Shown: in pieces, positions 1 through 12,201 of the stretch
How positions within the stretch are numbered: the stretch's first letter is position 1
Layout: each line of letters opens with the position of its first letter
Assembly (NCBI GenBank): GCA_032358165.1
Contig: JAALGY010000032.1
Span: 558,001-622,000 of the forward strand
Source: Diplosphaera chodatii
Taxonomy: Eukaryota; Chlorophyta; Trebouxiophyceae; Prasiolales; Stichococcaceae
Length of the DNA stretch: 64,000 nucleotides
Reading direction: 5' to 3'
Notes under the pieces: generated by a model
Told to the model about the DNA's origin: nothing
What the model saw: the letters and a program-made list of their open reading frames with translations, nothing else
The model's database searches: none
Made by a program: the position numbers and the translations under genes

Positions 1-150
1 GGCACCAATGCACCTGACACAGAGCCCATGTGACACAAAACAACCACACAGCCAATCATACAAGACAACCACATCGCCCAGCTACAATACAGGCTCAACA
101 TCAGGCAAGACGGTGCACAAGTACTGCACAATGCTGCAGGGTGCCCTCAC

Positions 151-738
151 AGGAAGTGGGCGATGTCCAGCGCGGTGTAGTTCTCACGCGCGGCCAGGCC
201 CGCTGCAGCACAGCAGCAGTGCACATGCTCTCAGCTCCGCTCCACAGCAGGCAGCCACAGACTGCCAGGTCATGAAGAGTGCACGCCAACCAGGCTTGCT
301 GCGTGCTTCCAAGGCAACAGTGCAAACCCTAAACCATCACGACATGCAGCTCATCAGGTGTGTCATAAGCCAGCTGTGTCATGATATGAGCACAGCAGCG
401 CCACTCACCCTTGATCTCGGCGACCTGCACGGGGAAGTATCTGAGGCTGTACGGCCCATCCTGGTCCGTTGTGCGCAGGTTGCCCAGCGGCGCAAAGCCG
501 GTGCCTGCAGATAACAATCATACCATTTGAGCAGGCACATGCCGAGCCAGGTCAGGCATGCCGCTTGTGGGTGCAGTGGGACCTGCATCCTCAAGGTGCG
601 GCCGCTGACAACAGAACCAGAACGTTGGGTCCAACATAAATGCTTCTACGGCACACGACCGTGTGTACCTGGCAGGAAGGGCTGCGCTGCGGCGGTGCCG
701 AGGCACGCCAGCAGCGTCAGTGCCGCTGCGACCCTCAT
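151..738 (-). CDS. Desiccation-related ferritin-like protein, copy 1 (5' part; cut by window edge)
   Basis: This is the start of a secreted ferritin-like protein of the desiccation-related (PCC13-62 type) family. Three exons are visible: 738-669, 504-409 and 202-151. Exon 1 encodes a signal peptide (MRVAAALTLLACLGTAAAQ). Exon 2 carries GTGFAPLGNLRTTDQDGPYS, and exon 3 ends in ENYTALDIAHFL, which in this family leads into the first ferritin-like helix. The next exon must lie left of base 1, because nothing resembling the helix-1 sequence (NVECLEGRF in copy 2) follows. The exons match the complete copy at 4118-8070 almost residue for residue, with identical exon phases, and about 60 bp of exon 1 is nearly identical in DNA, whereas the introns differ. 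This is therefore a tandem duplicate on the same strand. I see no internal stop or frameshift, but whether the whole gene is intact cannot be judged from here. Confidence 0.8.
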
Positions 739-3700
739 GGCTGCTGTGCTATGTCGACTGCAAGCTGTCCAGGCGGCTCAGCTCCCTGCATGGGTAACGG
801 CATAGTCAAGGCCAGGCAAACATTCAAGGTCAGCCTACGCAGCGAAGGGGACCACCCCTTTCAACACCTCCCAGCTCCAGAGGGCCGATCCTCATCGGCA
901 CCCGTCTGGTACACATGCCCAAAATGTTCCCCGACACACGCCGGCCAACGGCAACTCGAGCGCTGTGCTGGACATAAGCAGCCTCGATCGGAACTCGTGG
1001 CTATGGGGGCAGGTCAGACGGCAGCTACGTCTATGCTGCGCGTTTTGCAATCGAGCGGCCACGTCTTGAGTGGCAATGACTGTGGCCTAAGTGCAGGCCT
1101 AAGTGCAGGCGCCTGTCCGAACGGCGAAATCTCGAGCGATACAGTGCTATAAAGGGTTCTTGAGTGTCAAGCGTAGTGCTGTGGGCACCCTGAACGTCAG
1201 CACGGGCTGTTTTCCCCTGTTGCTTCATGCCTAACGTCCGGTGCACCGGCCAACAACGCCCAGTGCGGACTGCTACACGGCCACCAAGCGCATAATATAG
1301 AACGAAACAGGCATGGTGTCCACCACAAGCGTGTAGCAGGACACCAGCTGACATTCCTGGGTCTCGGGTGCATGTGATGCTTGCTGAGCAGCACCCACCG
1401 CCGACAGCCGGCAGCCAACGAACGAGCGTCAGCGGAGGGTTACAGAGACGGTAGAACAAGTGCGCTACCCCTTACAAGCAGACTGGGCTGCGGAACCGAC
1501 CCTTCACCGGCCTGCACCTCCGTTACTAAACAGGACCATGACCTGCAGCAGTAACCTTTACAAGTTTTCGGCTGCACACCACTATTGACTGTCTCACCTG
1601 CAAGTCAGGCGCGGTGTGAACGTCTGTGCAAAGTGCCCGCCGGGTGTGACGCCTGAAAGTGTGTGATCAATGCAAGGTCTTCTGGCAGCATCCGGGTGAT
1701 TTCGGACGCCGGGATGCCGTGCCGAAACTGTCCTCGGCCAAAACGTGTGGGTGGCTGACAGGAAGCAGTCGCTGACTGCAGTGGCGTAATATTACTTCCA
1801 TGGCATCTGGAGTCTTGTTTCAAGCACCAGCTGCCATGCGGGGACACTGGCACTGCACGAAAATTGTGCACTTGCCAGCATGCATGCCTCATGCATGGCG
1901 GCGGCGGGTCACATACATGTTGGCTTTGATGCAGCTGTGATGTCATGAAAAAACCTGCACTATGCTCCAGCTGTCACTGTGTGTCACGACAAGCACGTGC
2001 ACATCAAATCCCACATCACTACGTGCAACAAACAAAGGAATGCAGCAATCTGTGGCACACTTTATTGCGTGAAGCCTTACTGCTGGGTCAGGATGTACAT
2101 GCAAACAGCACAGAAGTGCTCGTGGTTCCCACCCTACACTACATTCTGTCGATGTCATGCATTCGCCTGCTCGCTCAGCTGGCGTTCACGACCACGTCTG
2201 AGTAATCGACAGAAACAGCACGGGTGATGACAAAATTTGACAGCAACTGCCACAAGCGACAGCTTAGCAACTCCACCACAATTGTGTCTGTTCCACTACA
2301 GTAATCAAGTAGACTTGCGTCACGCATCATCCATGTTTGTACAAAGTGGGGTGGCAAATGCAATGTGCACGGCCAGTGTTACACCGTAAATCACGCTATC
2401 CAGGTGAACTGTACACTAGAAGGAGGGGCAGGCGGAGGTGCTGACGAGTGATGGCGCTCTACGGCAGCTTGCTGCCCTTCTTGTTCTTCTTCGCTGGGCG
2501 ACGGCTGCGCCGAGCTACTTGCGGAACTGCGGCGGCTGAGCACTACGGAACTGTGGCGGCTGGGCATTGCGGCCCAGTGGCGGCTGAGCGTTGCGGAGCT
2601 GCGGCGGCTGTGCCATGTTGCGGAACTCTGGTGGCGTTGCTGAGGTGGCAGGTGACGGACTGCTGTTGCGGCGCACACACGGCGACACAGCGACCTGCGG
2701 AGCGCAACCAGGGACAAGTGCAACTCAATGCCTGCGTGGGGACGGCATGCAGGACGAGCAGGGTGGGGGGTGGTTTACAGTGTTGATGTTGCCCTGAGCC
2801 AGCACAGGGTTCAGGCCGCGGTTCTCAGCTGCAGATATCTCACCTCGACATTTGGCAGAATGGACCACAGGCATGGTGGCAGAACGAAATTGTAGCTTTT
2901 CGCCGAACTGCAAAAATTCAAGGGGATCAAGACACCCAAACTGAAATGACACGGGGTCTGTATCTAGACAGTTCGGCTTCTGGAAAATTTCGATAGCCGA
3001 ATAACCTCGGGCAGACTGTTAGACAATGGCCATTCTCTGCTCTCTCTTCTTCTCTCATGCCTCCGCATCGAGCACCCTTGCTGCGGTTCACTGCGCCTAA
3101 TCTGCCATCGGCTATGCGGAGCCTGATAGCCAATGTTGGGGGGCATCGCTGGGCCGGGTTGGTTGGGTCGCGTGCAAATTGCATGGTGGACAATGTGCAG
3201 CGCGGCCAAGTAGCAACGCTGGAATGGACGGTCGTATGGGCAAGCTGCACGCCTAGAGTGTGTTCAAAATGCGAATGATGCCGAACGACGCCGGGCGCCA
3301 GGCGTTGACGGAGCACATCAAAAGCTTCATCCCGAACCCGAACGTTCAAGATGAGCGCCTAGTTTTGTGCTGCTGGTCCTGCAGCTGGGCAGCCTGAAAG
3401 CAGTTTGCAGTGTGCGGCAGCACACTGAAAGGTGTTTTCATGATGCGCAAGTGCCTTTGTCGCAGCAATGCTTGCATGCGCAGATTTAGGACTCGACAGC
3501 ATAATCTTGAAGTGGTAGTCCCATAACTGACCATCCCCCGCTGACAACCTTCATTCTCCACCTTTTATTGATTTGCTATATTATAAACATGCGTTTATAT
3601 ACATATGTGATGATGTCAACATGTGCATATCGGAAATGCCATCCAGAATGGTTCAGCGACACTCGAGCTGTGTCTCCAAGCGGCGGCAGAAGTACTTGCC

Positions 3701-4117
3701 GGCCAGCAGAATGTCAGCACAGTTATATGGAAGACAGCACGTTACAGCTTGCAGGCTGCAACACCAACGAAAGAGCTATTCGCTGTGGCAACAGGCCAGG
3801 TTTTGCTAGCCACACTGCACACATGCCCGCACAATATGCGCGACAAGAATAGAGGACATCATCAGCACCCCACGACGTGTTCTGACCACAACTGCCGGCC
3901 AGGACACGTGCTAGCCTGCTCAACCCTCACCACGACAAAACTGGTTGACGGAGTTCGGTAGCAAAATTGCCAGAACGACGTGCAGCTAGGCGCTGCACCG
4001 TCGCCAACTAGGGTATGTGTTCCGTGTCATGAATGTACTAACTTCCTACTCCACAAATGATCTATCTACTGCTACTGCGCTAGCGATGCAAGTACGACGG
4101 CGGCGTCAGCAGCAGCT
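739..4117. other. Intergenic, 3.4 kb, between the two ferritin-like paralogues
   Basis: I found no gene I could support in either strand. The stretch should hold the promoter of copy 1 and the 3' UTR of copy 2. Open frames here have no family resemblance and no splice-consistent partners. A 24-bp tandem repeat sits at 2519-2639. A short direct repeat, GCCTAAGTGCAG twice in a row, lies near 1085. A TTACA at 3742-3746 reads TGTAA on the minus strand, 372 bp past the stop of copy 2, and is a possible poly(A) signal. Confidence 0.5.
2519..2639. repeat. 24-bp imperfect tandem repeat, about 4.5 units
   Basis: The core GCGGCTG recurs exactly every 24 bp, at 2532, 2556, 2580 and 2604, inside a unit close to TGCGGAACTGYGGCGGCTGR. 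A weaker fifth unit follows. The period is a multiple of three, so one frame stays open across it, but no flanking exon structure supports a protein. Confidence 0.75.
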
Positions 4118-7100
4118 CTACAGGCCCTTGCGGCCGCTGTGGTCATCGTCATCATCGCCGTTGCGCCCCTTGCGACCCTTGCGCGTCGGCGTCTTGCCAG
4201 CGCACGGGGACACGGCCACCTGCACGTGCAGCGACGGAGTCATGACGCATCTGTCCACACCATGCCGCTGTTGGCATGCACAAAATAGCATGCCCCTTGC
4301 TTGGCAAGCCGTGGCAGTGCACAGGTGTGTGTATTGTAGCGCGGCCCAAAGCTGCGCACACACCTTGACGCGGGGGCCATTGGTGTTGGGTGTGCCATTG
4401 GGCGGCGTCGGCCTCAGGCCGCGGAACTCAGCTGCAGCACCGACACGGTGATGTGTAAGGTGAGCAATGACAGAGGGATGCGCGGCATGCAGTTGCGGAT
4501 CAGGCAACAGGACGTGATCACCAACAGGACGCCAACCGTGTAATGCAACTTGTATGCAGAAAGACTAAGCTGATGGATGGGCGTGTGCATGGCTATGACA
4601 GAGCCTTGAGAATGCTGCAAACCAGCAGAGCACGAATTTTGTGCTCACGTCCTGGGGTGGCCAGGGGTCCGGTCAGGGCCTGCGTCAGCTGCAGCTGGCC
4701 CTCAACGCTCTGCGGGCGGGTGGTGTTGCCGACGGCGGTGACGGTCGGCGGGATGTTGCCCAGGCAGCGGGTCGGCTCCTGCATGAGAGAAGATTCAGAT
4801 CATGGCGCCGCCGAAACCAAAGTGGTGGTGGACAGGAGCAGCTGCGCATGGTGCATTGACAACACTCAGCCCAGCGCTGCAACGGTGGCTGCAACACTGT
4901 GCAGCAGCCCAACCCCTGACACAATTGTTTCATGCGATGTGATGGTGCATGCCACGATCAGCAGCAAGCAAGTGAGCAGCATGCTGCCGCCGAACCTGCG
5001 GCGAGGTCAGGCTGCTGCAGCGCGGGTAGGCGTTGGTGCCCCTGGCCACCTTGTCGAAGCCAGTCGGCAGCCGGATCTTGCCCAGCAGGCCTGCGACACA
5101 CAGATGCGAGCACGTTGGGGAAGTGCGGCAGCAGTTCGGAGAGTAGGCAACATTTCAACCAGCCGCTAGCCTTGCATTTTCTGGTCGAGAAACATGGGGT
5201 ATAACTCCACATAGGGTTTCAGACACACATATTGCCTGCACACAGACAGCCAAAACACACAACAGAATGGAATGCTTTTACGATAGAGAGCACATGCTCA
5301 CCGTTGGGGAAGAAGCCGCCCTTGCCGTTCTTGGCGCCCAGAGTCAGAATATTAATGTTCTGTTGCGGGGTCGCAGCGAAGGTGAGGCCGTGCACCTCCT
5401 GCAGCACGAGCACACAAACAGTATTACAGCAGGAGGATTAATCAGCAGAAAGCTGTTCAATAAAAGAAAAGAAAAGAAAATTGAAAAAAAAACAATTGAA
5501 TTTATATTTAATAAATAAAACAATCGCACCGTTGGGATCATGTTCACCCACTGGGTCGGAACAGCGATCGTCCGCGGATCAGTGTTGACGAGCCCCTGCA
5601 CAGATGGTAGGCAGACGACCTCAGTGAGCATGGCCAAGGCCAAGCACACACGCTCTATGACAGCTGGAGGAGTGCGTGCACTTGATGATTCGCTATTTTT
5701 GACCAAGGAGTGACGCCTATCACAGCCTGTAAGCTAATTGGAATGAACGAAGATGGTCACCTGGTCGTCGACCTGGGGGCCGTCCAGGCGGTCGCGCAGG
5801 GCGGACACGCGGGCAAACACCTGGATGGCGGTCTCGTTGAACGGCTGCACGATCTCGTCCTTCAGCTCCCAAAGCAGCTTGCGCTGCGTGCAGCAAAAAA
5901 GCCGTGTCAGTGCACTGTTGAGACGATAGCACCAGCAGCAGTGGCTACGACTCCACAGGAGTTCACCTGCCAAGCAGGTTGGTCTGCTCTTGTGCAGATG
6001 ACACGTGTGGAAGCAGCCGACAAACGCTCTTTCATTTCTGACTCCCAGACGGACCACCACGAAGGGCTGCATCGTGGGTTCTAGTCCGCATGCCGGACTC
6101 TACTGCCCACCTCGATGGTGGCCTGCGAGTTGGCGGAGGTGGCCAGGCCGGCGATGGCGGCCGCGTGCACCGGGTTGTCCACCAGCAGCGCCAGGCCCTT
6201 GTTGCCGCGCGCGCCCGTCTCCTCCAGCGACAGCACGCACAGCACGAAGTTGACCTCGTTCAGGGCGTAGTCTGCAGCGCAGCACAGAGCAACACATCAC
6301 TGATGACCCGGCTCAGCTTGTCTCAGCAGCATCATGACCAAATGGACTCTTGAACTGCTGAAACACTCTGTGAGGTACATGCAAAGGCATACGACCACAG
6401 GTGCCGACCTCTCAGAGCCGCGCATCGGCAATCAGACAGAGCCACATAGCACTTGGTGGCAGCTGCCTGCATGTGACGATGGAGCTGCAAGCTCCTTGCT
6501 CCCCACAAAACTACAACGGCAAGCTCAACAGCAAGAAAGGCGCACCAAATGGCCTGCCGAACCGCTGCTCGACGGTCTGGCCAGCGGGCAGGTTGTAGGC
6601 GGCGGCGAACCAGGCGTTCCACCCAGCGTCGTAGTCGACGAGGGGGCACGGCAGGGCGCTGCCCAGGTGTCGCGTCAGCAGTGCGTGGCCCTGCAAATGC
6701 GAGGTGTAACCCAGCTGAGGAACACGTCACAGAACGCGACAAGGCACACCAGGTCCAGAAGCAAGTTGCGCTGGCGAGATGGCGGCTGACGCCCAGCAGA
6801 TGCTAAACGGCAAACAGGCAACAAGCCGCGCATGAGAGGTCATCGCATTCCGGCGCCCACCTGCTCGTTGAGGGCGACCTCCTCCAGGAAGGGGCGGGTC
6901 CGCTCCGTCAGGTTGGCCTTGCGCAGGCCCCGCGGCGTGGGACCTGCACAGGGTGGGGACAAAACCTCAACCAAGCGACACCGTGCGCTTGGGCACAGGA
7001 TGCCAGCCCAGCAGAGCGCTAGCTTGTGCTCCTAGCCCGTGCTTCGTCCAACTTTTGCAAAACCCTGGCGCGGCTCGCACAGTGCTGATGGCTGCAACGC

Positions 7101-8070
7101 AGGTGGCCGGCAGCACTTCGTTGCAGTGCTTGAGCTGTGACCTCAGGTGAACATAAATCACGCACCGCCCAGCGTCAGGTCGCCGGTGAAGTCGACGCCG
7201 AAGACACCGAAGGTGTCGAAGCGGCCCTCCAGGCACTCCACGTTCGTCCTGCAGGTGCACCACCCACGCTCAGCAGCTCGAGCAAAACAAAGCCAGCTGG
7301 CCATATGGCAAATGCAGCAGCGCAGCGTGACCAGACTGATTCCATGTCCCAGGGTGTGACAGAGCATGCCAGGTATGTGGCAGCACGCTCACAGGAAGTG
7401 GATGATGTCCAGTGCGGTGTAGCCGTTGCGGGCAGCCAGGCCAGCTGCAGCACAGAAAAGCAAAGTCTGGCCAGCATCCAGCAGCATGTCCACGAGTCCA
7501 CGAATCAACAGGCTGGTGAAACACTCGAAGGGTGTCTTCCGGGTGCCCTGAACAATACCCTGTGCTGTTGCCAGACTCGTCCCACACAGCATGCAGCCCA
7601 AAGCCCGCAGCATGCCGCCAGCAAGCAAACGCTGTGCACTCTCAAACGCCCTGCGCCTGTGTATCCCCAGCGCCTCTGCATGTGAAATTTTGGTCAACCC
7701 AACGCCATCTGGCACTCACCGCGGACCTCGGCGACCTGGACCGGAACGTACTCCAGGCTGTAGGGACCGTCCTGGTCGGTGGTGCGCAGGTTACCCAGCG
7801 GCGCGAAGCCAGTGCCTGCGACGCAGATTTACAGGCGGTGGCGATGGCAGCCACAACCCGTGTCCGTTGGACAAAACATGAAAGCGATGCAGCAGGTCGC
7901 CCACAGCTGGCATGCAATCCGCACGATGCAAAGTCCTCCATTGAGGTCCATGCCAAGTGCGTGCACAAGGGGCAGTCGCAGCAGGTGGGTGGGCAGCAGG
8001 CACCTGGCAGGAAGGGCTGTGCTGCGGCGGTGCCGAGGCACGCCAGCAGCGTCAGTGCTGCGACCTTCAT
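4118..8070 (-). CDS. Desiccation-related protein (ferritin-like domain), copy 2, complete
   Basis: This is a secreted protein of the desiccation-related PCC13-62/Ferritin_2 family. These are four-helix-bundle proteins linked to drying and stress; a catalytic activity is not established for the family. The 14 exons are 8070-8004, 7815-7720, 7444-7393, 7248-7166, 6943-6861, 6690-6546, 6271-6111, 5883-5761, 5595-5530, 5398-5302, 5090-4996, 4778-4649, 4431-4364 and 4219-4118. They sum to 455 codons plus stop in one frame. The protein starts with a signal peptide (MKVAALTLLACLGTAAA). Helix-1 sequence NVECLEGRFDTFGVFG, a second helix EEVALNEQGHALLTRHLGS and the FDYALNEVNFVL segment match the family consensus. 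The last ~30 residues are not family-like: Lys/Arg/Gly-rich with a DDDDD run. The start is chosen because it opens the signal peptide and is shared with copy 1. Confidence 0.88.
5455..5520 (-). other. A-rich tract in an intron of ferritin-like copy 2
   Basis: The intron between exons 9 and 10 (5529-5399) contains a stretch of almost pure A/T, with AAAAGAAAAG-type runs, in an otherwise GC-rich window. On the gene's own (minus) strand it is a T-rich tract in the upstream half of the intron, ending about 55 bp before the acceptor, so it is not a standard polypyrimidine tract next to the splice site. Confidence 0.6.
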
Positions 8071-10232
8071 GTCTGCCCTGCTTCCGATACGCTCACCAGC
8101 TCACTCCCTGCACCAACAGAAGGAAGCCATTACCCAACAGCAAATGGATCCAAAATCATCAAACAACCATGCACTGTCAGCTTCAGGCTGCCATTCGTGA
8201 GATCTTGCTGAACCACGTAGATCTCAATTTCAACACCCTAATCTGGTACACACACGCCGACAGGCATCCCGCAACTGCAACATGCTCTCGCCGGGCTGAG
8301 TTACTGCACGCAGACTAAATGCGGGGACCCCTGCTATAAAAGCACCCAGAGGTACCAAGTCCGATGCGCAACAACATACGTAGCTGCCGCTGGGCTTTAC
8401 TGCTCATAGATAGGCAGCCACGTCCCGTGCAACGACTTTGTCTGACAGCGGACGCACAACAGGATAACGTACCCATACGAGCTTAGACGCCGTGAGCACA
8501 ATGCCTAGAGGCGACCAGATGCAGAGAGGCGTCGATCTGGCTGAAAACCTGATGGCGTGAGCCGACTATCTGAAACAGAGGTCACATCGGTGACAACAGA
8601 TGCAGCCGCCTACAGCACCTGTTGCATCCCGTGCAGCGGAGACAACAAGCCTCCAGACTGATGCAAGGGGATGTGGGACACTGCGCGCGGCAGATGCTGC
8701 AGCATCTGACGCCCAAGACGTTCGCGTGTGCATGTTGCGGATGTGCAGGAGGCACTCGCCCACATATGGTGGCCATACGGGGTAACAAAGCGTCGCGTTG
8801 CAGGCTGTATGGATGCTGACATCCTAAACCAGTGATATCGTTCGCCGTGCGGCCAACCAAGATCAAGTGCACCTCTGACAAGTTCCGACATGGTCACGAC
8901 CCAATGCAATGGCCCGCCGCAATCAGGCATCAGGGCGACTCACCTATGTGCTGCAGAGGTCGCCGAGAGTTGGAACCCGAGCGGCGGTGGGCAGTATGGT
9001 TTTGAGTTGTAGACTGGAAGAAAATGTGCGCGCAGCATCTGTTGGGATTTCGGATTGGGATGCTGAGGCGAACCTGGGCATGTGGTGGCTGTCTGGCGCA
9101 GTCGCCGACGTTGAAGACAGTGTGACTAAGGTGGTCATTCATGCCTCCTTCGCCGAAGCACTGCATGCACGCAGGACGGAACCTGCGGGCGCGGTGCTGG
9201 TGTGCTGCCCGTGTGAAGATGTTGGGCGTTGCAATAGCATCGCTAGGTGCTTCTGGTGTGCGTGCACCTGAGATAGACACCTTGACGTCGTAGCTGCAGG
9301 TTACGATGTCGATTGGTCTCAGAAAGCGGAGTGTGCGGCGCTTTGAGCATCGGTGACTGTTGCATGCCCAATCTTTTGCTGCACGATGCATAAGCTATCT
9401 CACTCCTCGCGTATCGCTACAGCACGCATGATGCAGTTGCCCTCGCCTGTGGACAGCAGGCTACATCCGCAGTTACTGCTTGTTGTGTGCATCATCTTAC
9501 ACGAGATCACTGATAGACTCAGCTACCTGGTGAGGACACTGCCATGCAACACACTGTAGTGGAAAGCAATATAGCGGCTGCGTGCCCCGTGGTGTCACAG
9601 AATGCTGCAGTCACAGAGGCCCAGCATGAAGAGCGTTGTACCCTGGTGCCATCGCCTCACTAGTTATACGACGGTTGTTGACGTGAGGTCTTCTATTGCA
9701 CAGCCATACCTGCGCATCTGCAGCATGACAGCAGCGCTGGCACCTTGGCATGTGCATGCGCTCGAGTTGCTGGCCGGTAAGCCGGTAAGGTGCTTCCCGT
9801 GAGCTTCTGAAAACGCGCCAACTGCTGAGCATGTCAGGGGTCAGCGGTTGACAGGGGATAGTGGGACAACAGCATGTCAAGAGCAATAGGAAACATGCGC
9901 TTGGCCGTAGCTGCTGATACAAGGACTAGCAACGCCAGCTCATGGCCGGCCGCCCCACAAAACAACCTCACATCCTGGCAAATGTCCTTACTTGCCTCCC
10001 TGATAACCGGCCTCGGCCAAGGGCAGGGCCGACCCAAATTCCACCGGTGGAAGTTCCTACTGTTGTCGAAAGGACTTGCCAACTGCCGATATGCCCAGTC
10101 CACAGCTTGTTCTCGCCCAGACATTCATCTGTCCCCTGGACTTGCACAAGTGCGCAAGGCGGCCAACTGCAGCCGGCCTCTAACAGCTCGCGGCTGCCAC
10201 GGCTGGGGCCCAGGAGGTGACAGGGCGCTGCC
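8071..10232. other. Divergent intergenic region, 2.2 kb
   Basis: This lies head-to-head between the minus-strand ferritin-like gene (start 8070) and plus-strand RPL23A (start 10233). It should hold both promoters. A TATAAAA occurs near 8334 and a TATAAA occurs at a similar place upstream of copy 1 (near 1149). Both are on the plus strand and so are not in the usual orientation for the minus-strand genes. The 120-codon open frame at 8909-9271 has no recognisable features, and I do not call it. Confidence 0.45.
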
Positions 10233-11779
10233 ATGGCTCCGCCAAATGCCAAGGGTGAGGGCTGCGGGAGGCGTTGGCGACTTTGCCTGTGGCATCGCTG
10301 TACTCGTTGCCCACGGATCAGGGCACGGCGAGCGGCACGCCGTTGTTCCCAAACGCTTTCAGCGCATGGGCGGCAGCGGCTGGGGATGCGGCCTCGATTG
10401 AGGACAGCCCTGGTCAGCAGGGCAGCATGCAGATGTCCGGGGAGCACTGCTTCCGTGTGCAGTGCAAGCTTGGAGCCAGCAGGGCCAGCGTACCCCAGCC
10501 ACAGCAGACTGCTGTGTACAGCTCCTGCTGTCGGTCCGCATGGCAGCCCCGGCGTGTTATCCTTAAAACAGATGATTTGCCGCACTGGCCGTCAGAGCGA
10601 GAGCAGTAGTGGCCAGTGGGCTGGAGTGCAGATTCTGGCCTCACTTGCGCTATTAGCTGTTGAGTGTGCAGCCGTAGGCTGATATTGAGCTGCAGGTCTG
10701 CCAACTTGCCTGGAGGTCGGTGGCTGCCCGCAGTCTCGTCACAATCAGCGTGAATGCTCCCTGCACGACCTGCAGGCAACAACAAGTCGAAGGCGGCCAA
10801 GGCGGCCAAGGCGGTGACGCGAAGCAGCTTCAAGAAGCTGCGCAAGCCGCGGTACTCAACCACCTTCCACCGGCCGAAGACGCTCAAGCTTGCTCGGGAC
10901 CCCAAGTACCCTCGCAAGAGGTGAGGGCCATGCCAAAGCAGCACCGCGATGGCGCGTGCAGCTTGATGACCTGTTTGTGGACAGGTCGGTCGTCTGGCTT
11001 TGGGTGTCAAAGGCACCAGTCAGTAGCAGTGTTTCCCTGGAAGCAGCGAGCTCCGCGGGCCCAAGGTCTGGAGCATGCAGGACATGCAGCAGCATTTACT
11101 GCTACCCTGACAGCTGCGTATTTCGTCCTGCTGTGCCCAGGACATTGCGCAACGTGGCTAAGTCTGTTGTCTGGTTGTCTGGTTCCCCGTGCAGTAACCC
11201 TCCGGGTGAGAAGCTCGATGCCTTCGCGATCATCAAGTCGCCGCTCACTACCGAGTCGGCGATGAAGAAGATCGAGGACAACAACACGCTGGTGAGCCGC
11301 ACCGCCAGCCGTGCAACCGGCAAACCCTTCTGGCGCAGTGCCTGGGTTTGTGCTGCTGCCAGAGTGCAGTTTCTCTCGTCGCTCATCGGACGTAAGTACT
11401 GGCGGTCCTTCGCCATACGAGCAACTTGGTAGTGGCGGCAGGCGGCTTCTGATTGCACCACTGCTTCGATGCTGTGCAGGTGTTCATCACTGATGTGCGG
11501 GCGACGAAGAGGCAGATCAAGAACGCAGTCCTGCGGCTGTACGACATCCAGACCAAGCGCATCAACACGCTTGTCAGGTGCCCGGCGAAAGCATCTGCAA
11601 GGCCTTCCTCAAGGTCTGGCAACTGGGATGTCATGGTATGGTTGCTCGGGGAGGGAGCTGGTGCTGATGCCGGTGTTTTCCTCGCATGCACCAGGCCAGA
11701 CGGCTCGAAGAAGGCGTACGTGCGACTCACAGCAGACTATGACGCGCTGGATGTGGCCAACAAGATCGGCATCATCTAG
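10233..11779 (+). CDS. RPL23A: 60S ribosomal protein L23a (uL23)
   Basis: This is a cytosolic large-subunit ribosomal protein. It binds 25S/28S rRNA near the exit tunnel and is a docking site for nascent-chain factors. The five exons are 10233-10254, 10776-10920, 11195-11291, 11480-11577 and 11695-11779. They join to 148 codons plus stop. The family signatures are all present: [20 protein letters not shown], then [40 protein letters not shown] and the C-terminus [14 protein letters not shown]. The first coding exon is only 22 nt (MAPPNAK plus one base); it was chosen because ATGGCTCCG followed by a GTGAGG donor splices in phase into the Lys/Ala-rich N-tail. The length fits the eukaryotic family. 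No defect was seen. Confidence 0.96.
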
Positions 11780-12201
11780 AGCGTGCTGTCAGCTGCCGCT
11801 GTTGCTGACATCTTGCTGTGCCGGCGCTTTTGGGCTGCAAGACGATGAGCGGAACGCATGTCGTCAGCTCTGCTTTCAAATGTCAGTGTGATACGAAGCA
11901 AGAGTAACGGCAGGCCAGTCTATGCGTGCATCACAGAAGCTGTTGGCTTGCCAAAAGCGTAACCCTGCTGCAGAGGTGCAGACCAGCAATTGGTCTGCAC
12001 CTTGGCAATCAGGTGTGCAAAGATTGCCAACAGCGAGTTCACCATACCGCACTTGAGCGATCGAGCCTGGTCGCAATTTGGCAATGCACGCAAAACATCT
12101 CACACGTCTTCCATCACTGTGAACGACACGCTGTATGCGTACTTGCGGTTCCAAATACCGAGTGGACAACTGGTAGCTGGGCAGGCAATCCCAGGTATTG
12201 G

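Noticed and set aside
8334..8340. TATAAAA as promoter of the ferritin-like gene
   Set aside because: It is on the plus strand while the gene is on the minus strand; no plus-strand gene starts nearby.
8909..9271. 120-codon plus-strand open frame in the divergent intergenic region
   Set aside because: No domain, signal, splice context or codon pattern supports it.
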